Part shown: positions 18,513 to 29,758 of the stretch, in pieces
Layout: every line of letters starts with the position of its first letter
How positions within the stretch are numbered: the first letter of the stretch is position 1
Assembly (NCBI GenBank): GCA_029448655.1
Contig: JACCLO010000009.1
Location: 1,178,001 to 1,242,000 of the forward strand
Source of the DNA: Wolfiporia cocos
Lineage: Eukaryota > Basidiomycota > Agaricomycetes > Polyporales > Phaeolaceae
Reading direction: 5' to 3'
DNA: 64,000 nt
Made by a program: the position numbers and the translations under genes
The notes under the pieces: model-generated
The model's input: the letters and a program-made list of their open reading frames with translations, nothing else
Told to the model about the DNA's origin: nothing
The model's database searches: none

Positions 18513-19211
18513 TGACACAAACTAGTTGTGGGACTCACACTATAACCTATAAGGGCGACTTGAAGTAGTTGCTGGTAGGTTGGTGAGGGAGCTAGTAGGC
18601 GCAAGCAGGTATGATGTGTAAACTGAGCGAATGCAAAGAACAAATCTAAGGCTTATCCGCAGTGATAGCCCTACTTATATACATGCTTTGTTTGGTTACC
18701 AGTAAGGGAGCCAAACATGAAGACGGTCTGTGCGCAGACATAACTAATACAGCTAAGTCGTAAACTACAATAGACCATGTGCGCCGGTAATGACCGCACC
18801 AGTAAGAACGTTTGTTTGGACCGTAGGTCCATGTTGTGGAAGTGGCTGTAGCTACGTTAGTAAGCCATGCATGTGATTCTTATATACCGGTATCGGGATA
18901 TGAGTAATCATAAGGGCATTGGCATGTGATAACGAGCGGGCCGCTTATTCAATTGTACTGACATAGCCCAATATCGGGATATGAGTAAGGCGCGTGACAC
19001 CGGAGGTTAGTCCGCTGAGTCATCGACGCGTACAAGCGTGTTATGTATGTGTTGTTATGACAGGTGGACGTATACCGCGTTGTGTACGTGTTGTTTGGTT
19101 TAGTGTACGTGTAGACGGGCGCTTAGCAGCGTAAATGTCTACAAGGTCGTAGAAATACCAGATAAATAGGTAGAAATACGGGAAAAATAGCGGCATGTTC
19201 CATCTGTGACA
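18513..19211 (-). repeat. 3' LTR of R4, family B
   Basis: 699 bp; minus strand TGTCACAGATGG...TTTGTGTCA. TATATAAG at 18681 going down; the self-primer GATTTGTTCTT (18646-18636) starts 35 nt after it. Preceded on the minus strand by a polypurine tract. Confidence 0.93.
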
Positions 19212-19224
19212 TTACCCCCTCTTC
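19212..19224 (-). promoter_or_regulatory. Polypurine tract of R4
   Basis: Minus strand GAAGAGGGGGTAA abuts the 3' LTR start TGTCACAG. R6 has the same GGGGGTAA core. Confidence 0.85.
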
Positions 19225-19960
19225 AGGTTTCATTGTCCCTAATGGAATGATTATTTTCCTGTGGAGCCGAATCCACCAGTACCGCGTTCGGATTTAATCT
19301 TTTCAAAGTAAGATTTTCCGTGTAGCGTAATATGCGGGTCCTTAGCAACTTCGCAACTTCGCAGATAAGCTGGGCAATCTTATCTCCGGCTCGGATATCG
19401 ATAGATATTTCCGAGTGGTTCCAAAGAATGATGATTACTTCGCCTTGGTAATCGTGGTCGATAACGCCACCCATTACGTCTATGCCTTTTCGGGCGAGAC
19501 TAGAGCGGGGGGCGATGCGTCCGTAAGTGCCAAAAGGTACTTGGATTTTCAGTTTGGTGTTGTATTCTGTCTGCCCGTGGGCTGGCAGAACATCGCCTGT
19601 TGCAGTGTACAGGTCGAAACCGACTGAGTCCTTAGTTCCTTTTTCCGGCATTCGTCCGCCTTCACCGACTACGATTTTCAAGTCCACGTTTTGGTTGATG
19701 TTAGCTGACATCCATCCCCCATCGGGGTGTCTAACCATGCGCTGCTTAGGGTCCTTCGCAAATTCCTCGCGATACTGTGGCCAGTCGTCTGGCCACGTGC
19801 ATTCGTTGGCTTCCCAGTCGTCGCTGTCAGGGTCGAAGACGTGAACTGCTTCTTTCCTTCTAGCTGATCGCCTGAGGGGAACATCCTGCATTGGGATGGC
19901 GTGTGAAGCCTTGTATTCCTGCAGAATGTCATATGCCGTGTCAAGATCGGCTTTGCGTAC
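19215..19960 (-). pseudogene. pol: R4 Pol C-terminal dUTPase
   Basis: After integrase and chromodomain comes a trimeric-type dUTPase: motif I 'DSVGFDLYTA', II 'GRIAPRSSLA', III 'GVIDHDYQGEV', IV 'GDKIAQLICE'. Motif V (RGTGGFGSTGK) is present but in another frame, because GAAGTTGC is duplicated in tandem (plus-strand 19346-19361) just after motif IV. A TAG at about 19960 replaces the Trp of the chromodomain end ('GINDDS-stop'). The linker with 'WPDDWPQYREEFAKDPKQR' is shared with R6 and seems to be part of this dUTPase module. The motifs are sound, but this copy is inactive. Confidence 0.92.
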
Positions 19961-22270
19961 CTAGGAGTCGTCATTGATACCGAATCCTTTCCATCGGATT
20001 CTGTATTCAATTCTTCCTGCGCGGAGGCGATGATCTAAGATCTTCTCGACTTCCCATAGTTCTTCGCCGTCGACCATTTCTGGTTGAGGCTCTGGTTTCT
20101 TCTGATGCACAGGGTCCTTGTACATAACCAACTTGGAAGCGTGGAATACGGGGTGATAAGCCCTGTATTGCTCGTCCATGTGTACCCTAAAGGTGACCGG
20201 AGATAATTGTTCGATTATCTTAAATGGTCCCAAATAGCGTGGACTAAGACTTCTTTCGGAGTCTTGCCAGCTACGGGCGTCAACAAGTACTTTGTCGCCG
20301 ACTTTAAACGGTACCGAGCGCTTGTGTTGATCATAGTACCAAGACCAGCGTTCAGCAGCTAATTTCATTGCTGCCTTAGCCTGTTCCTGTGCTGACCATC
20401 TGGCGTAAGCGAATTGATTTAAATCCGAGTATTGCGTCGGTTTCAAATCCGCAGGTCCTGCATTGGGGTGCCTTCCTAGTTCAACAAAGAATGGACTATT
20501 CTTTGTTGTCTCGCTAGCCGCGTTGTTGTACGCAAATTCTGCCGTGGGGAGATAGAACACCCAGTTATCTTTTTGGATAACGTCGATGTAACATTGCAGG
20601 TATTGTTCTAGAATCTGGTTGATTCTCTCTGTCTGGCCATCTGCTTGCGGGTGATAGGCGGTTGTCATCGACCTCTGAATTCCCAATTGTTCGCACCATC
20701 CCTTGAATAGCTCGGAAGCGAATTGCGGTCCTCTATCCGAAATGATTTGTTTCGGGAGTCCGTGGTTCGGATAAATCCGAAGGTACAGGAGGTTCGCTAA
20801 TTCTTTTGCCGTGATATTGTCTGACGTGGGAATGAAATGCGCGCGCTTGGTCAATCAGTCCACTATTACCATAATAGCATTGAATTGTTTCAATTCGCCG
20901 CTGGGTGGTAAGTGAACGATGAAGTCAATGGTGATTGTATCCCAGGGTGCTTCCGGTACTGGGAGCGGTTGCAGGGGTCCATACGGGGTCTTGTTGCGGT
21001 TCTTCATGCGTTGGCATGTGTCACAACCTTCCACGTATTGCTTTACCATTGTGGTCATTCCGGGCCACCAGTAATTACGTGATAGAAGTTCGTAGGTATT
21101 CCATCGTCCGAAGTGTCCGGCAGTCACATGGTCATGGTGTAACTCCAGTATCTTCGTGCGCAATTCCTTAGGCTCTTTTGGAACGTACACTTTTCCTTGT
21201 CTGAGGAGTAATCCGGCCTCCATGTTCCATTCCTGGAGATCTTTACCGAATTCCTTGGGACCACTTTTCAGTAGTTCCTGGTAATCTTTGGTAATCTGAT
21301 CGTCCATGAGGGCTTGTCGGATTTGTCGGAGAAGGTCCTCGTCGCCTGATTGTATCTCTTGCTGTGCGGCTTCTAGCGCCCTAACCGTGAAATATTCCGG
21401 TTTCAGCAAAATTTGATCGCGATTATCGAGTTCCACCCCCTCTTCATGGTCTGGCCTCCGTGACAGAGGATCAGCCATGAGCATTGTTTTACCGGGTTTG
21501 TGACACATTGTGAAGTTAAACCTTGTCAGGTAAAGACTCCAGCGTGCCTGTCTCCTGGTAAGCCGTTGTGCCGATTTGAAATATGTCAGATTAAGATGAT
21601 CCGACCATACTTCAAATTTGTGTGGGTGTCCTTCGAGCTAATGTCTCCATTCCTCTAGAGCGTGGATGATTGCAAGCAACTCCTTATCGTAAATCTCATA
21701 GTTCCTTTCGGGTGCTGATAGAGATTTCGAGTAAAAGGCTACTGGTTGCCAGAGCTTATCTTCCGAAGAATATTGCGACAGCACCGCACCAGTTGCGTAA
21801 TCAGATGAATCCGCTTCCACGCGGAACGGGGACTCCTGATCTGGGATCCGGAGTATTGGGGCCAATGTGAAAGCTTCCTTAAGGGTCTGGAATGCTTCCG
21901 CTTGTTCGGGTCCCCAGTTCCACTGCGTGTTTTTCTTGGACAGTTCGGTTAACGGCTTAACCACTTTGGAGAAGTCCTTAATGAACCGACGGTAGTAGTT
22001 GGCGAAGCCAACAAAGGCCTGGACGTCCTTCACTTTGGCAGGTGTAGGCCAGTCCATTACGCCGGCTACCTTCTTAGGGTCCATTTCGATTTTTCCTTTG
22101 GAAATGATCATTTCCAGGTATTCAATACTGCTTTGTTCAAAGAAGCACTTTTCAGGCTTCGCGAACAAGTCGTTGTCTTGCAAGATTTGTAATACTTGCT
22201 TGACGATGCGACGGTGTTCCAGCAAGTTGTTACCGAATACTAAGATGTCGTCTAGGTAGACAATGACCTT
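19961..22270 (-). pseudogene. pol: R4 Pol: RT C-terminal half, RNase H, integrase, chromodomain
   Basis: RT 'VIVYLDDILVFG' is followed by 'FVGFANYYRRFI', RNase H 'EADSSDYATGAV' and 'EIYDKELLAIIHALEEWRH'. Integrase has its zinc site 'LHHDHVTAGHFG...CDTCQRMK', D in 'TIDFIVHLP', D in 'ISDRGPQFASELFK', and E in 'HPQADGQTERINQILEQYL'. A chromodomain follows ('EYRIRWKGFGINDDS'). Stops interrupt the frame at about 22270 (TGA for Arg), 21637 (TAG after 'EEWRH') and 20854 (TGA for Arg in 'VD-x-LTKRAHF'). Most stops fit C-to-T decay. It is closely related to R6 Pol along its whole length. Confidence 0.92.
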
Positions 22271-23746
22271 TCCTCATCTGATAAGGTCACCTAGAATATC
22301 GTTCATCATGTGTTGGAACGTGCTGGGTGCATTACAAAAGCCGAAGTACATGACTACAGCTTCGTAAAGGCCGTTAGGCGTAATGAATGCGGTCTTCCAT
22401 TCATCTCCCTCCTTGATTCTTACGTTGTTGTAACCCCAACGCAAGTCGAGCTTCGTAAATATCGAAGCCTGGCTAAGCTTATCGATAAGCTCGTCTATGC
22501 GTGGGAGAGGGTACATGTTTTTAATGGTAATGTCGTTTATCTTTCGATAATCAACCACCATTCGGGCTCCACCGTCTTTTTTAGGGACGAAGAAGACCGG
22601 ACTCGCGATTGGGGATTTAGAATGTTGGATGTAGCCCTTCCGTAATTCTTTCTGAATCCATTGATCTAGCGAGTTCGCTTCCTGGGGAGACATCTTGTAT
22701 GCCTTACCCGGGGGCGGTAGTACTACGCCATCGGGGAAGTCGATGGCGTGGTCGTATGGTTTCCGTTCGGGCATCCTTTCGGATGCGCGTTGAGAAAATA
22801 CCGTGGGACCAAACTCCTGGTATATCTCCGGAACCAAGGATTTCCATTTCTGGAGATCCGCATCTGTCAGGAATTCATCGTCTGACTTCTCCGTTATTGA
22901 TTGTATGGCTTCGATAAGGAGTTCTGTTCCTTCGTCAAGGGTGCTCACCCAAGCGACAAAGGGATTCTCAGGCTCCTCTAAGCCGAGAAAATCTATTGGA
23001 AAGTCATTGATGATTTGATAGATGTTACGGGGTTCGATTTCGTCTTCTTCCTCAGAGATCGAAACCCGTTTGCCATGTTTGCATTTTTCCGTACACCGAT
23101 ATACGAAGGTTCCTTCCGGCCAGTTGAAATCCGGGTTGTGTTTCAGGAACCAGTCATATCCGAGGATCACATCCGCATTCTGTATATCCATGACGTACAA
23201 GAATTCGGTGGACTTGTGTTCCTCGTGCACCATATAAGCCTTAACTGCCATATTGATATTACCGGCGGTATTAGAGGTACCGTCGGCGTTACGAATCTTG
23301 AGAGGCAAAGGTAGTTTTTGTGTTACTAACTTTTCCTCATGGACGAGTTTCTTATCAATGACGCTTATTGATGCACCGGTGTCGATTAATGCCATGACGT
23401 TTACTTTCTTTCCGTATACCCACAGTTCTACTTCGATTGTAAACGATTTATTGTCGTCTCGCGAATCGTTTCCATGTACATTATACAAAGTAAAGAACTT
23501 GAGCGCGATGGGGTCAGGATAAAAGTATTGTACAGGAGGGGCACATGTAGCTAGTGTCCGAGTCCTCCGGGCAAAGTCCATTGCCGAGTTTCCGAATATG
23601 CCGAGATGGGATACCGGGTGACGTGAGACCGCCTTATCTTCCCACAAGATAAGGGGTCCTTGTGAAGCCCCGTCGTAGGGGTGCTCTTCTTCGGGGAGCT
23701 GTATGCTCCCAGCCGCTGCGGGGCTGGTGCATTCTTCACAAGACAT
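22271..23746 (-). pseudogene. pol: R4 Pol: protease and RT N-terminal half
   Basis: Starts with ATG at 23746, overlapping the gag stop by 11 bp in the +1 frame (ATGTCTTGTGA), which would suit coupled reinitiation rather than the -1 site of R1 and R6. Protease 'ALIDTGASISVIDKKLV' (DTG) and 'VILGYDWFLKHNPDFNW'; RT 'SPVFFVPKKDGGARMVVDYR', 'KLDLRWGYNNVRI' and 'YFGFCNAPSTFQ'. The 91-residue N-terminal part before protease ('HLGIFGNSAMDFARR') is shared with R5 and has no known role. Ends at a TGA in 'DLIR-stop-GKV'. Confidence 0.9.
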
Positions 23747-25915
23747 CTTCGAGACGCGTAGTGGGGGCGAGGGGAACCAAAAGGGTCCCGACTGTGGCGA
23801 CGGTGTTGGAGGCGGGGGCCGAGGGTCCTACTGAGCTTGAGTCAGTCGTTACTTCTTCCCAGATTGTTCGGGCACGATACGTCTTGCCATCCACGGGGGG
23901 CGCCAAGTACGGCTTCTTGCCAGAAGCCTGTCCCTTGCCACTACCCGAAGGAGCAGCCGGGGCCTTGCCAGACCCGGCAGCTGCGTCCTTCGCCCTTTGT
24001 TGTTCGGCCCGCTGAGCGGCAGGCACGAACGTTCCCGCAGCCTTGTCCGCGGCAAGCTTGGGACACTTGTTGAAGTAGTGTCCCGTCTGCTTACAGTAAG
24101 TGCAGACGGCGTTGGAGGTGTCGGCGGGGGATTTGGCGGGCGCCTTTCCCTTGTCCTTCTTTTTCTACGACTTCTTCGCAGAAGCGGAGGACGTCTCCTT
24201 CTTTTCGGCAAGGGCCGAGTCCTTCTTGCCGGCCTTCTCGAAAATGGAGCCCTTGATCTTGTCTGGATATGACGTTTGGTACATCTCCAGAGCAAAGTCG
24301 ATGAGGGGCTCGATGCCGGTCGGGGCCTTGAAGAATGGGGTCTTGCCGAGGACGTTTAAGGTGTCCTTGACCTTTTCGGGGAGCGTTTCGGTGAACTCTC
24401 ACACCAGGGTCTCGTTGGCGGTTTCGGAGAGACGACCGAGGGTGCGGAATCGTTCGCAGTAATTGAAATAGTTCAATTCTGCGAGTTCCTTGCCCTTGGT
24501 ACCGTAGTAACCGCAAATTTCCTTCTTCGCGATCTCCTTATCCGTCATCTTGCCGTATTGCACCATTATGGATTTGGTGAAATCTTCCCAGGTGCCGAGA
24601 GGTTCACCGTTTCCTGCCTTCTTGATGAGAGGCGAGAAAAATTTGTATGCGTCCCCTGTGACGCGGAAGAGGGCCGTGGTGATACGGTCATGATCGTCGT
24701 AGACCCTGAGCGTACCGAAGTACAGGCCCATCTTTTCCACCCATTCCTGTGCAGTCACCTTTCCAGATGACCCAGAGAATTCGGGGGGAGGGGGGATTTT
24801 CAGGTTTTGGGGCAGACCTGGAATCTGCGGTGCGACGGCTGCTGCAGCAGTGGCTGCAGGTGGTGCGGCAGCAGCGGCCTCAGTCGTACAGGCCGGTGCG
24901 GGTTCTTCCGGGGGTGTGCGGACGCCGGGAGGGTTGGGAACGGAGGGGTTTTTGCGACTCCTCCGAAGTTCTTCCTCAACCTTTTCCATGCGCTCGGCGA
25001 ACGCATCTTCGAGATCGTCGATCCGAGTCCGGTACTCGTCCCGGAGCTGTTTCTCCATTTTAGAGAACTTGGCGGTGTACTCCTGTCGGAGTTCCTTGCC
25101 AAGGTCCACCAAAGTGGACACAATCTCGTTGCGGACTGAACTGACCGCTTCGTGCAGTTCGTCTTGGGCCATCTGTTTGATTGCCCTGGATTGCCCAACC
25201 AGGGAGTCGATTCTGCCGTGGACTCGCTCCAGGCGGGCGTACACCATTCAGCCGAGGATGTCGACCTTGTCATGTGTTATGGCCGCACTTCGTTGTACGG
25301 CTGCGTCAAGGATTGCCCCATGTAGGGGGGCATCCACCTTGTGCTGGTCCTCTTCTGGGAGGTAGGCCTTGAGCCCTCTTTCGACCTCGTCGTTGGTACG
25401 GCGGGTCGGACCCGAATACTCTATTGCTAGAGTGGTAACGGGCCTGATTGGTCGGGTGTAGCGGGCCGGCGGATACCCGGGGATGGGTGTACCTGGACGC
25501 GTTCCCATAGGGTTGGCTGGGGATTCCCTTTGTGGGGGGACATCCTCAGCTTCTTCTTCTTCTTTCTCGCAGGCGAGCTTGAGCTTGTTGATCTCCCGGA
25601 GTTCCAGGAGATTTTCCATGGCGGTAATGGACTGCGCTAGCTTCTCTTTTTCCGTCCAGATACGCTTGGTAAGCAGAACTGGCTTAGGAGGTCGAGGAGC
25701 GGGTTTTCCTGCCTCAGCGATGTGCTTTGGCATGTGGACGGGAATCTCCCAAAGATGGAGTTTCCCGGTGTAGTCTTCCTTTACAGGAAGAGTATAGGTG
25801 ACGTCCTCTGCCCGAGGAATGTCGTCGGTGGCGATGCGGCTGAGAAGAGACCGCTTGCCGGTTTGACGTAAGGGGCAGTGGAGGAGCCACGGGTGCGACG
25901 GGTAACGCGGGGCAT
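23736..25915 (-). pseudogene. gag: R4 Gag with fused ORF1-like N terminus
   Basis: Begins 'MPRVTRRTRGSS' at 25915; a frameshift follows, then 'WEIPVHMPKHIAEAGKPAPR', the hallmark also seen in ORF1 of R2 and R6. Next come a helical region, an Ala/Pro-rich spacer, the capsid-like block ('FSGSSGKVTAQEWVEKMGLY', 'AYKFFSPLIKKAGNGEPLG'), a Lys-rich region, and the zinc knuckle C-TY-C-KQTG-H-YFNK-C near 24080. It ends at 23736. In-frame stops occur at about 25245 (TGA), 24398 (TGA for Trp) and 24167 (TAG). In this lineage the ORF1 domain and Gag share one frame, whereas in R6 they are separate. Confidence 0.85.
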
Positions 25916-26946
25916 GATTCTAGAAAGTACAGCTTTCATGAGAAACTAGGTTTCCCAGTGATACGTCCAAGAACGGAATAAAAAGGGATTACGTAAGGTA
26001 GGGTAGTGGACTCCTTTTCAGGAGCAAAGAAGGTGTACTACGGGGCATAATTACTCTTATGTTGCGCGCAAACCCTGTGCCGAGATGGCGCGGATATTTG
26101 CATGACCCTAACGGTCAGAGGTGCCGACTCCAGGGGTAGAGTTGCTGACTGCCAGGCCGGTTCCTGGGTCAGATGATTGGGATTCGGATACACGACACCG
26201 CCCCGGAGGGACGATGCCGGAAAGCGGCTGGGATTTTACATCCCTTAGCCTGTCCATGCTTCAACAATGAGGTTGCCGTCTTTAGCCACATGGGTGTCAC
26301 ATCAGGGCTAAAAAACCACCATCGATCTAAGATCGCGAGAAACCAGCGCTCCACGTCCCGAAGGAGTGGGCTACGCGGTTCTCTTCTGATGGGGCCCCAA
26401 CTCGGTTTGACCCATGCTCGCACGCTGAGCTGCCCGGAGGACTTATGCTGTTGGCTACCGCAAGTGACCTATGGCAGGGTGATTTTTTACGTCACCCCCC
26501 TCACTGCTTTTCCCATAACGGGTTCAAAGCAGGTCCCTTACGCCTGGGAGGCGGCTTTGGAAGATTCCCATGCCATCATAATGATGACCCTGTGGATAGC
26601 GATGGGGCCCTGAGCAAGGCTTGCCATGGCAGGGGGTTGGGCGCACACAGGCAGACCGTCCCTTATTCTCCACAGGCGGGTCTCAACCGCTGGCAGCTGG
26701 ACCTTTTCAGGAATAGCCGCCTCCTCTTAACCCTGAGGTCCGGGTTAGGTAGGCCTCCTGCCTAAAAAGGCGGTGTGGCTTCCCTGGTTGCCAATCCTCT
26801 GCCGAGGAAGGCGCTGTATCCCCCAGATCTCAAATCTCATCCCAAACTCCTTGTCAGGAGTAGGGATGTGCGCAGCAACGAGTAATGTACCCCTGTAGGA
26901 TAGAAACCCAGACCCAAGCGCAAGCGCAAGGGCGGGGGTAGGGGTG
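25916..26946 (-). other. Leader of R4, possible intron
   Basis: About 1.03 kb with no convincing ORF. A donor (AGT-GTGAGT, plus 26979-26984) lies in the LTR, and a pyrimidine-rich acceptor (CTGTACTTTCTAG, minus strand, ending 25920) lies four bases before the gag ATG. A predicted intron would span 25920-26984. The plus-strand block 'GAGCTGCCCGGAGGACTTAT' is shared with the D-type leaders. Confidence 0.6.
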
Positions 26947-26957
26947 GATTTGTTCTT
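26947..26957 (-). promoter_or_regulatory. Self-priming site (PBS) of R4
   Basis: Minus-strand AAGAACAAATC, one base from the 5' LTR. It is complementary over 11 nt to GATTTGTTCTT of the B LTR (18646-18636), which starts 35 nt after TATATAAG. Confidence 0.78.
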
Positions 26958-26958
26958 A

Positions 26959-27030
26959 TGACACAAACTAGTTGTGGGACTCACACTATAACCTATAAGG
27001 GCGACTTGAAGTAGTTGCTGGTAGGTTGGT
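26959..27030 (-). repeat. Truncated 5' LTR of R4, family B
   Basis: Only the last 72 bp of the LTR remain (compare 18513-18584), ending ...GGTAGGTTGGT at 27030, where sequence of a copia remnant begins. The promoter is gone and no TSD remains, so a deletion or rearrangement removed the rest. Confidence 0.88.
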
Positions 27031-27300
27031 CAGGTCATCTTTGATGCATTGTGCGGCCGATTTCGACGTTGTTGCAATCATGATGTCGTCCACAAACACA
27101 GGAATGACGATGTGTGTGATATCTCATCTGTACACCCACATACTGTGCTCGCAAATCAGCTGCTGGAAGCCCAAGTGCTTGGAAGACCTCGTATTAACTT
27201 GTCATGCCAGCACAGGCTTGCGTGCTTCGGTCAAAAGTCCTCTCCTGAAGCCCTCCGGTTGTTGCATGTACACTTCCTTCAAGCTCACCGCTAGGATAGA
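27031..27300 (-). pseudogene. Ty1/copia reverse transcriptase remnant
   Basis: On the minus strand are two blocks typical of copia RT in the expected order: 'SLKEVYMQQPEGF' and, after about 100 bp with stops and frame changes, 'HIVIPVFVDDIMIATTSKSA' followed by 'AAQCIKDDL'. The second carries the catalytic V-D-D. 'CEHSMWVYR' before it is also usual in fungal copia RTs. Badly decayed, and the only non-gypsy element recognised here. Its upstream part may extend to the right, but I cannot recognise it. Confidence 0.8.
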
Positions 27301-29753
27301 CAAGAAGAGATATTAATGCTCGAATCTCGAATCTTTGAGTGCAGCAGAGTGCAAGGCTCGCGCGGATTGTGACCCATTAAAAGTGGATGATATCTCATTG
27401 TAGTTTCGGCTGGATGCTCAGTGATGCCTTTGTTGACAAGGTGATTCAGTTGTTTCTCCTTTCATCAGATGGATGCTACATTACCTCTGCAAACGTCCTG
27501 GCTCACATTGATGCCTCTGTTGCGCTCTGCAAGCAGATTCAGCCAGAGAGCTAAGTGCATAGTCAGTGTGTCATTGTCATATGAGACAGTTCGGCTACTG
27601 TAGACATGCTTAATGCCCACAATGATCGTGCTTTCAGCCCAGCTCTGTTCATCTCCAGAGAACAGCAGCTCATTGTAACTGACCTGAATTTGCACATGAT
27701 ATCACATTCATTCGAATTGCGCGATAGAGGAATGACAGTACAGAGCAAGAATACGACCCTCCCGCCTCCGAATCTCCCACAACAGGATGTGATACCACAC
27801 AAGCACTATGACATCACCTCACGGAGCCTAGGCAGCTCTGCAGTGTACCCGTCGGGGATGCGGCGCTGTACTCAGCTTGGAGGACAGGTGAGTGGACTGT
27901 GTAAGGCTTCTCATGGTATCAGCATTTCCTACCAGGACTGTCAGTATCAGGCTTGTGATATGTAGGGTGCGGAGCCTGCAAAAAGCAGGGGCGGTGTCAT
28001 TGTTAATGATACTGGGTTTCAGGTGAGGATAACTGATGTTCCTGTTCTTCGTGGTCATACAAGCCACTTGTGCTTCTGTCCGTCAGAAGGTCAAGCAGAT
28101 GGCTGACATTGTGTTCATTCATTCTGTGGATAATAGGCAGTAGAGGGGTTTCCTGTGGTTCATCTATTATGTATTTGAGGAGCATGTTAGTGTCGTGTGA
28201 TGTGCTGTGGATCCAATGCAAAGTGCCAATGAATGGCACTTAGTTACTCCCCCAAAAGAACTACAATGACAGCTCAAGCTTATCATTTAGGTTCTAAGCT
28301 ATATATGCAGGTGGCTGCACCATAATCTCATGTCCCATGCTCAGCATCAAGTAAGTCTGATCAGTCATGTTGGGTATCTTCCGTAACAGCTATATTTATA
28401 GGCATAGACCCATCAATAGGTGTGGTGTCCACTGAGCTTGAAACATTTCAGTAGAGAGCTTTTGGATTCAAAGCCAGCAGCGCAGTTTCCCTGCCAGCAG
28501 GGCTTGAAATGGACCCAGCATGATGTCAGGGATATGACTGGTTGTAGATTCTGATGGTTTATTTGTGAAGCTTGTGAGTGATCCTCAAGACCACTTGGCA
28601 ACCAGGCTATATGTGATGCTGTGAAGGGTGCAGCACTCATACCTTGCCCATGTCTCAATGTTGATGGCAAAACAGTTGGTACCTGTCTGTCCGTATGTTA
28701 TTCTTAATGAGATTGAGAATGAGGTCAGCACAAAATCTGCAAGCAGATAAAAACCTTACTGAGTGCTGTGCATTGGCCAATAGCATGGGCCTGGGTTTGG
28801 ACTTTTGGCCTGATTGCCCTTCTTCTCCTTGGTGGAAATGGGGTCAATGGGCTTGGAGGAGCTGTCCGAGTCTGAGCCCAAAAATTGTTGAGCAACCAAT
28901 GGCAACTAACTGATGGCTTACTGTTGTTTTGACGTTTTGCTTGACCTCGACTGTGTCCTACTTGTAACACTTGGAGGTCGCAGTACCGCTAGATTTGTTG
29001 CAATGGTCATGAGGCTTTGCAGCCTCATTTCTTAGCCTTGCTCACTCTACAACCATGGTCCTTCTTCTGGGCCATTGTCCCTGCTGTCTTGCTTCTCCGT
29101 ACTCCTTTGTATCCTCCCAGCCCTGTTCTTGGCTGCAGGCTTGGGCAGTCGAGCTGCCCTCTGCCCCAATATGATATATTGCTTTTTCCGTGGAATTGGT
29201 CTTAATATACCTGTACTTCAGCTCAAATACCTTATAGGAAAAGGTCCTGATGTTGAAGAAACATGCTTCAGATCACTTGAATGGTATCAGAATGAGACCA
29301 CTTACAAGCTCTTCCATTAGCTTTACCTGCCACTCAGTGTGATCCTCATCCTCCAGGCTCTTGGAAGCCACCCTAAGTGCCACAGCTGCAAGGTAACCAT
29401 TCTGTCTTAAACATGTGGTTGTTGGAGATGTTGATTTGCAAGATTTGAGAAAAAGGCGAATGTGAATGCAAGGGGCAGTGTGAGCATGAGGGCAAGACAA
29501 AGAGTGGTGATGATTCAAGTTGAACTGTTGTGGTCATGATTTGCAGCCTTTGACATATATATTGTGGCCTCCTTACGTTCTGCCATACAAGAAGGATCAT
29601 ACAGAAGGATTGAACTCAAGTTCTTATGCACAATATCACATGACTTCTAGCTCACTGTGGTTCATCTTATCATATCTTAGATCACTTAACAAGTAGCTTA
29701 TGTTATCATACCATGGAACATCTGTAGCCTTCACTTTGGAACACTTTAAGGTA
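27301..29753. other. Unassigned decayed sequence
   Basis: About 2.45 kb without LTR ends, hairpins or TSDs of the local families. Short frames exist on both strands (longest about 119 codons at 27606-27965, plus) but none looks like a known protein or has convincing splice structure. Composition is richer in A+T and TG/CA than the retroelements, suggesting old, mutated DNA. It may include more of the copia element whose RT lies at its left edge. Confidence 0.4.
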
Positions 29754-29758
29754 GTCTG

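Larger units (their letters stand above)
18513..27030 (-). mobile_element. R4: Ty3/gypsy element with C-terminal dUTPase
   Basis: Right to left: truncated 5' LTR (26959-27030), self-priming site, leader, gag with a fused ORF1-like domain, pol (protease, RT, RNase H, integrase, chromodomain, dUTPase), polypurine tract, 3' LTR. It carries at least seven in-frame stops or frameshifts and is dead. It sits in the RT of R3. Confidence 0.92.

Noticed and set aside
27606..27965. 119-codon plus-strand ORF as a gene
   Set aside because: No domain, no splice signals, composition like random sequence, and probably inside a decayed copia region.
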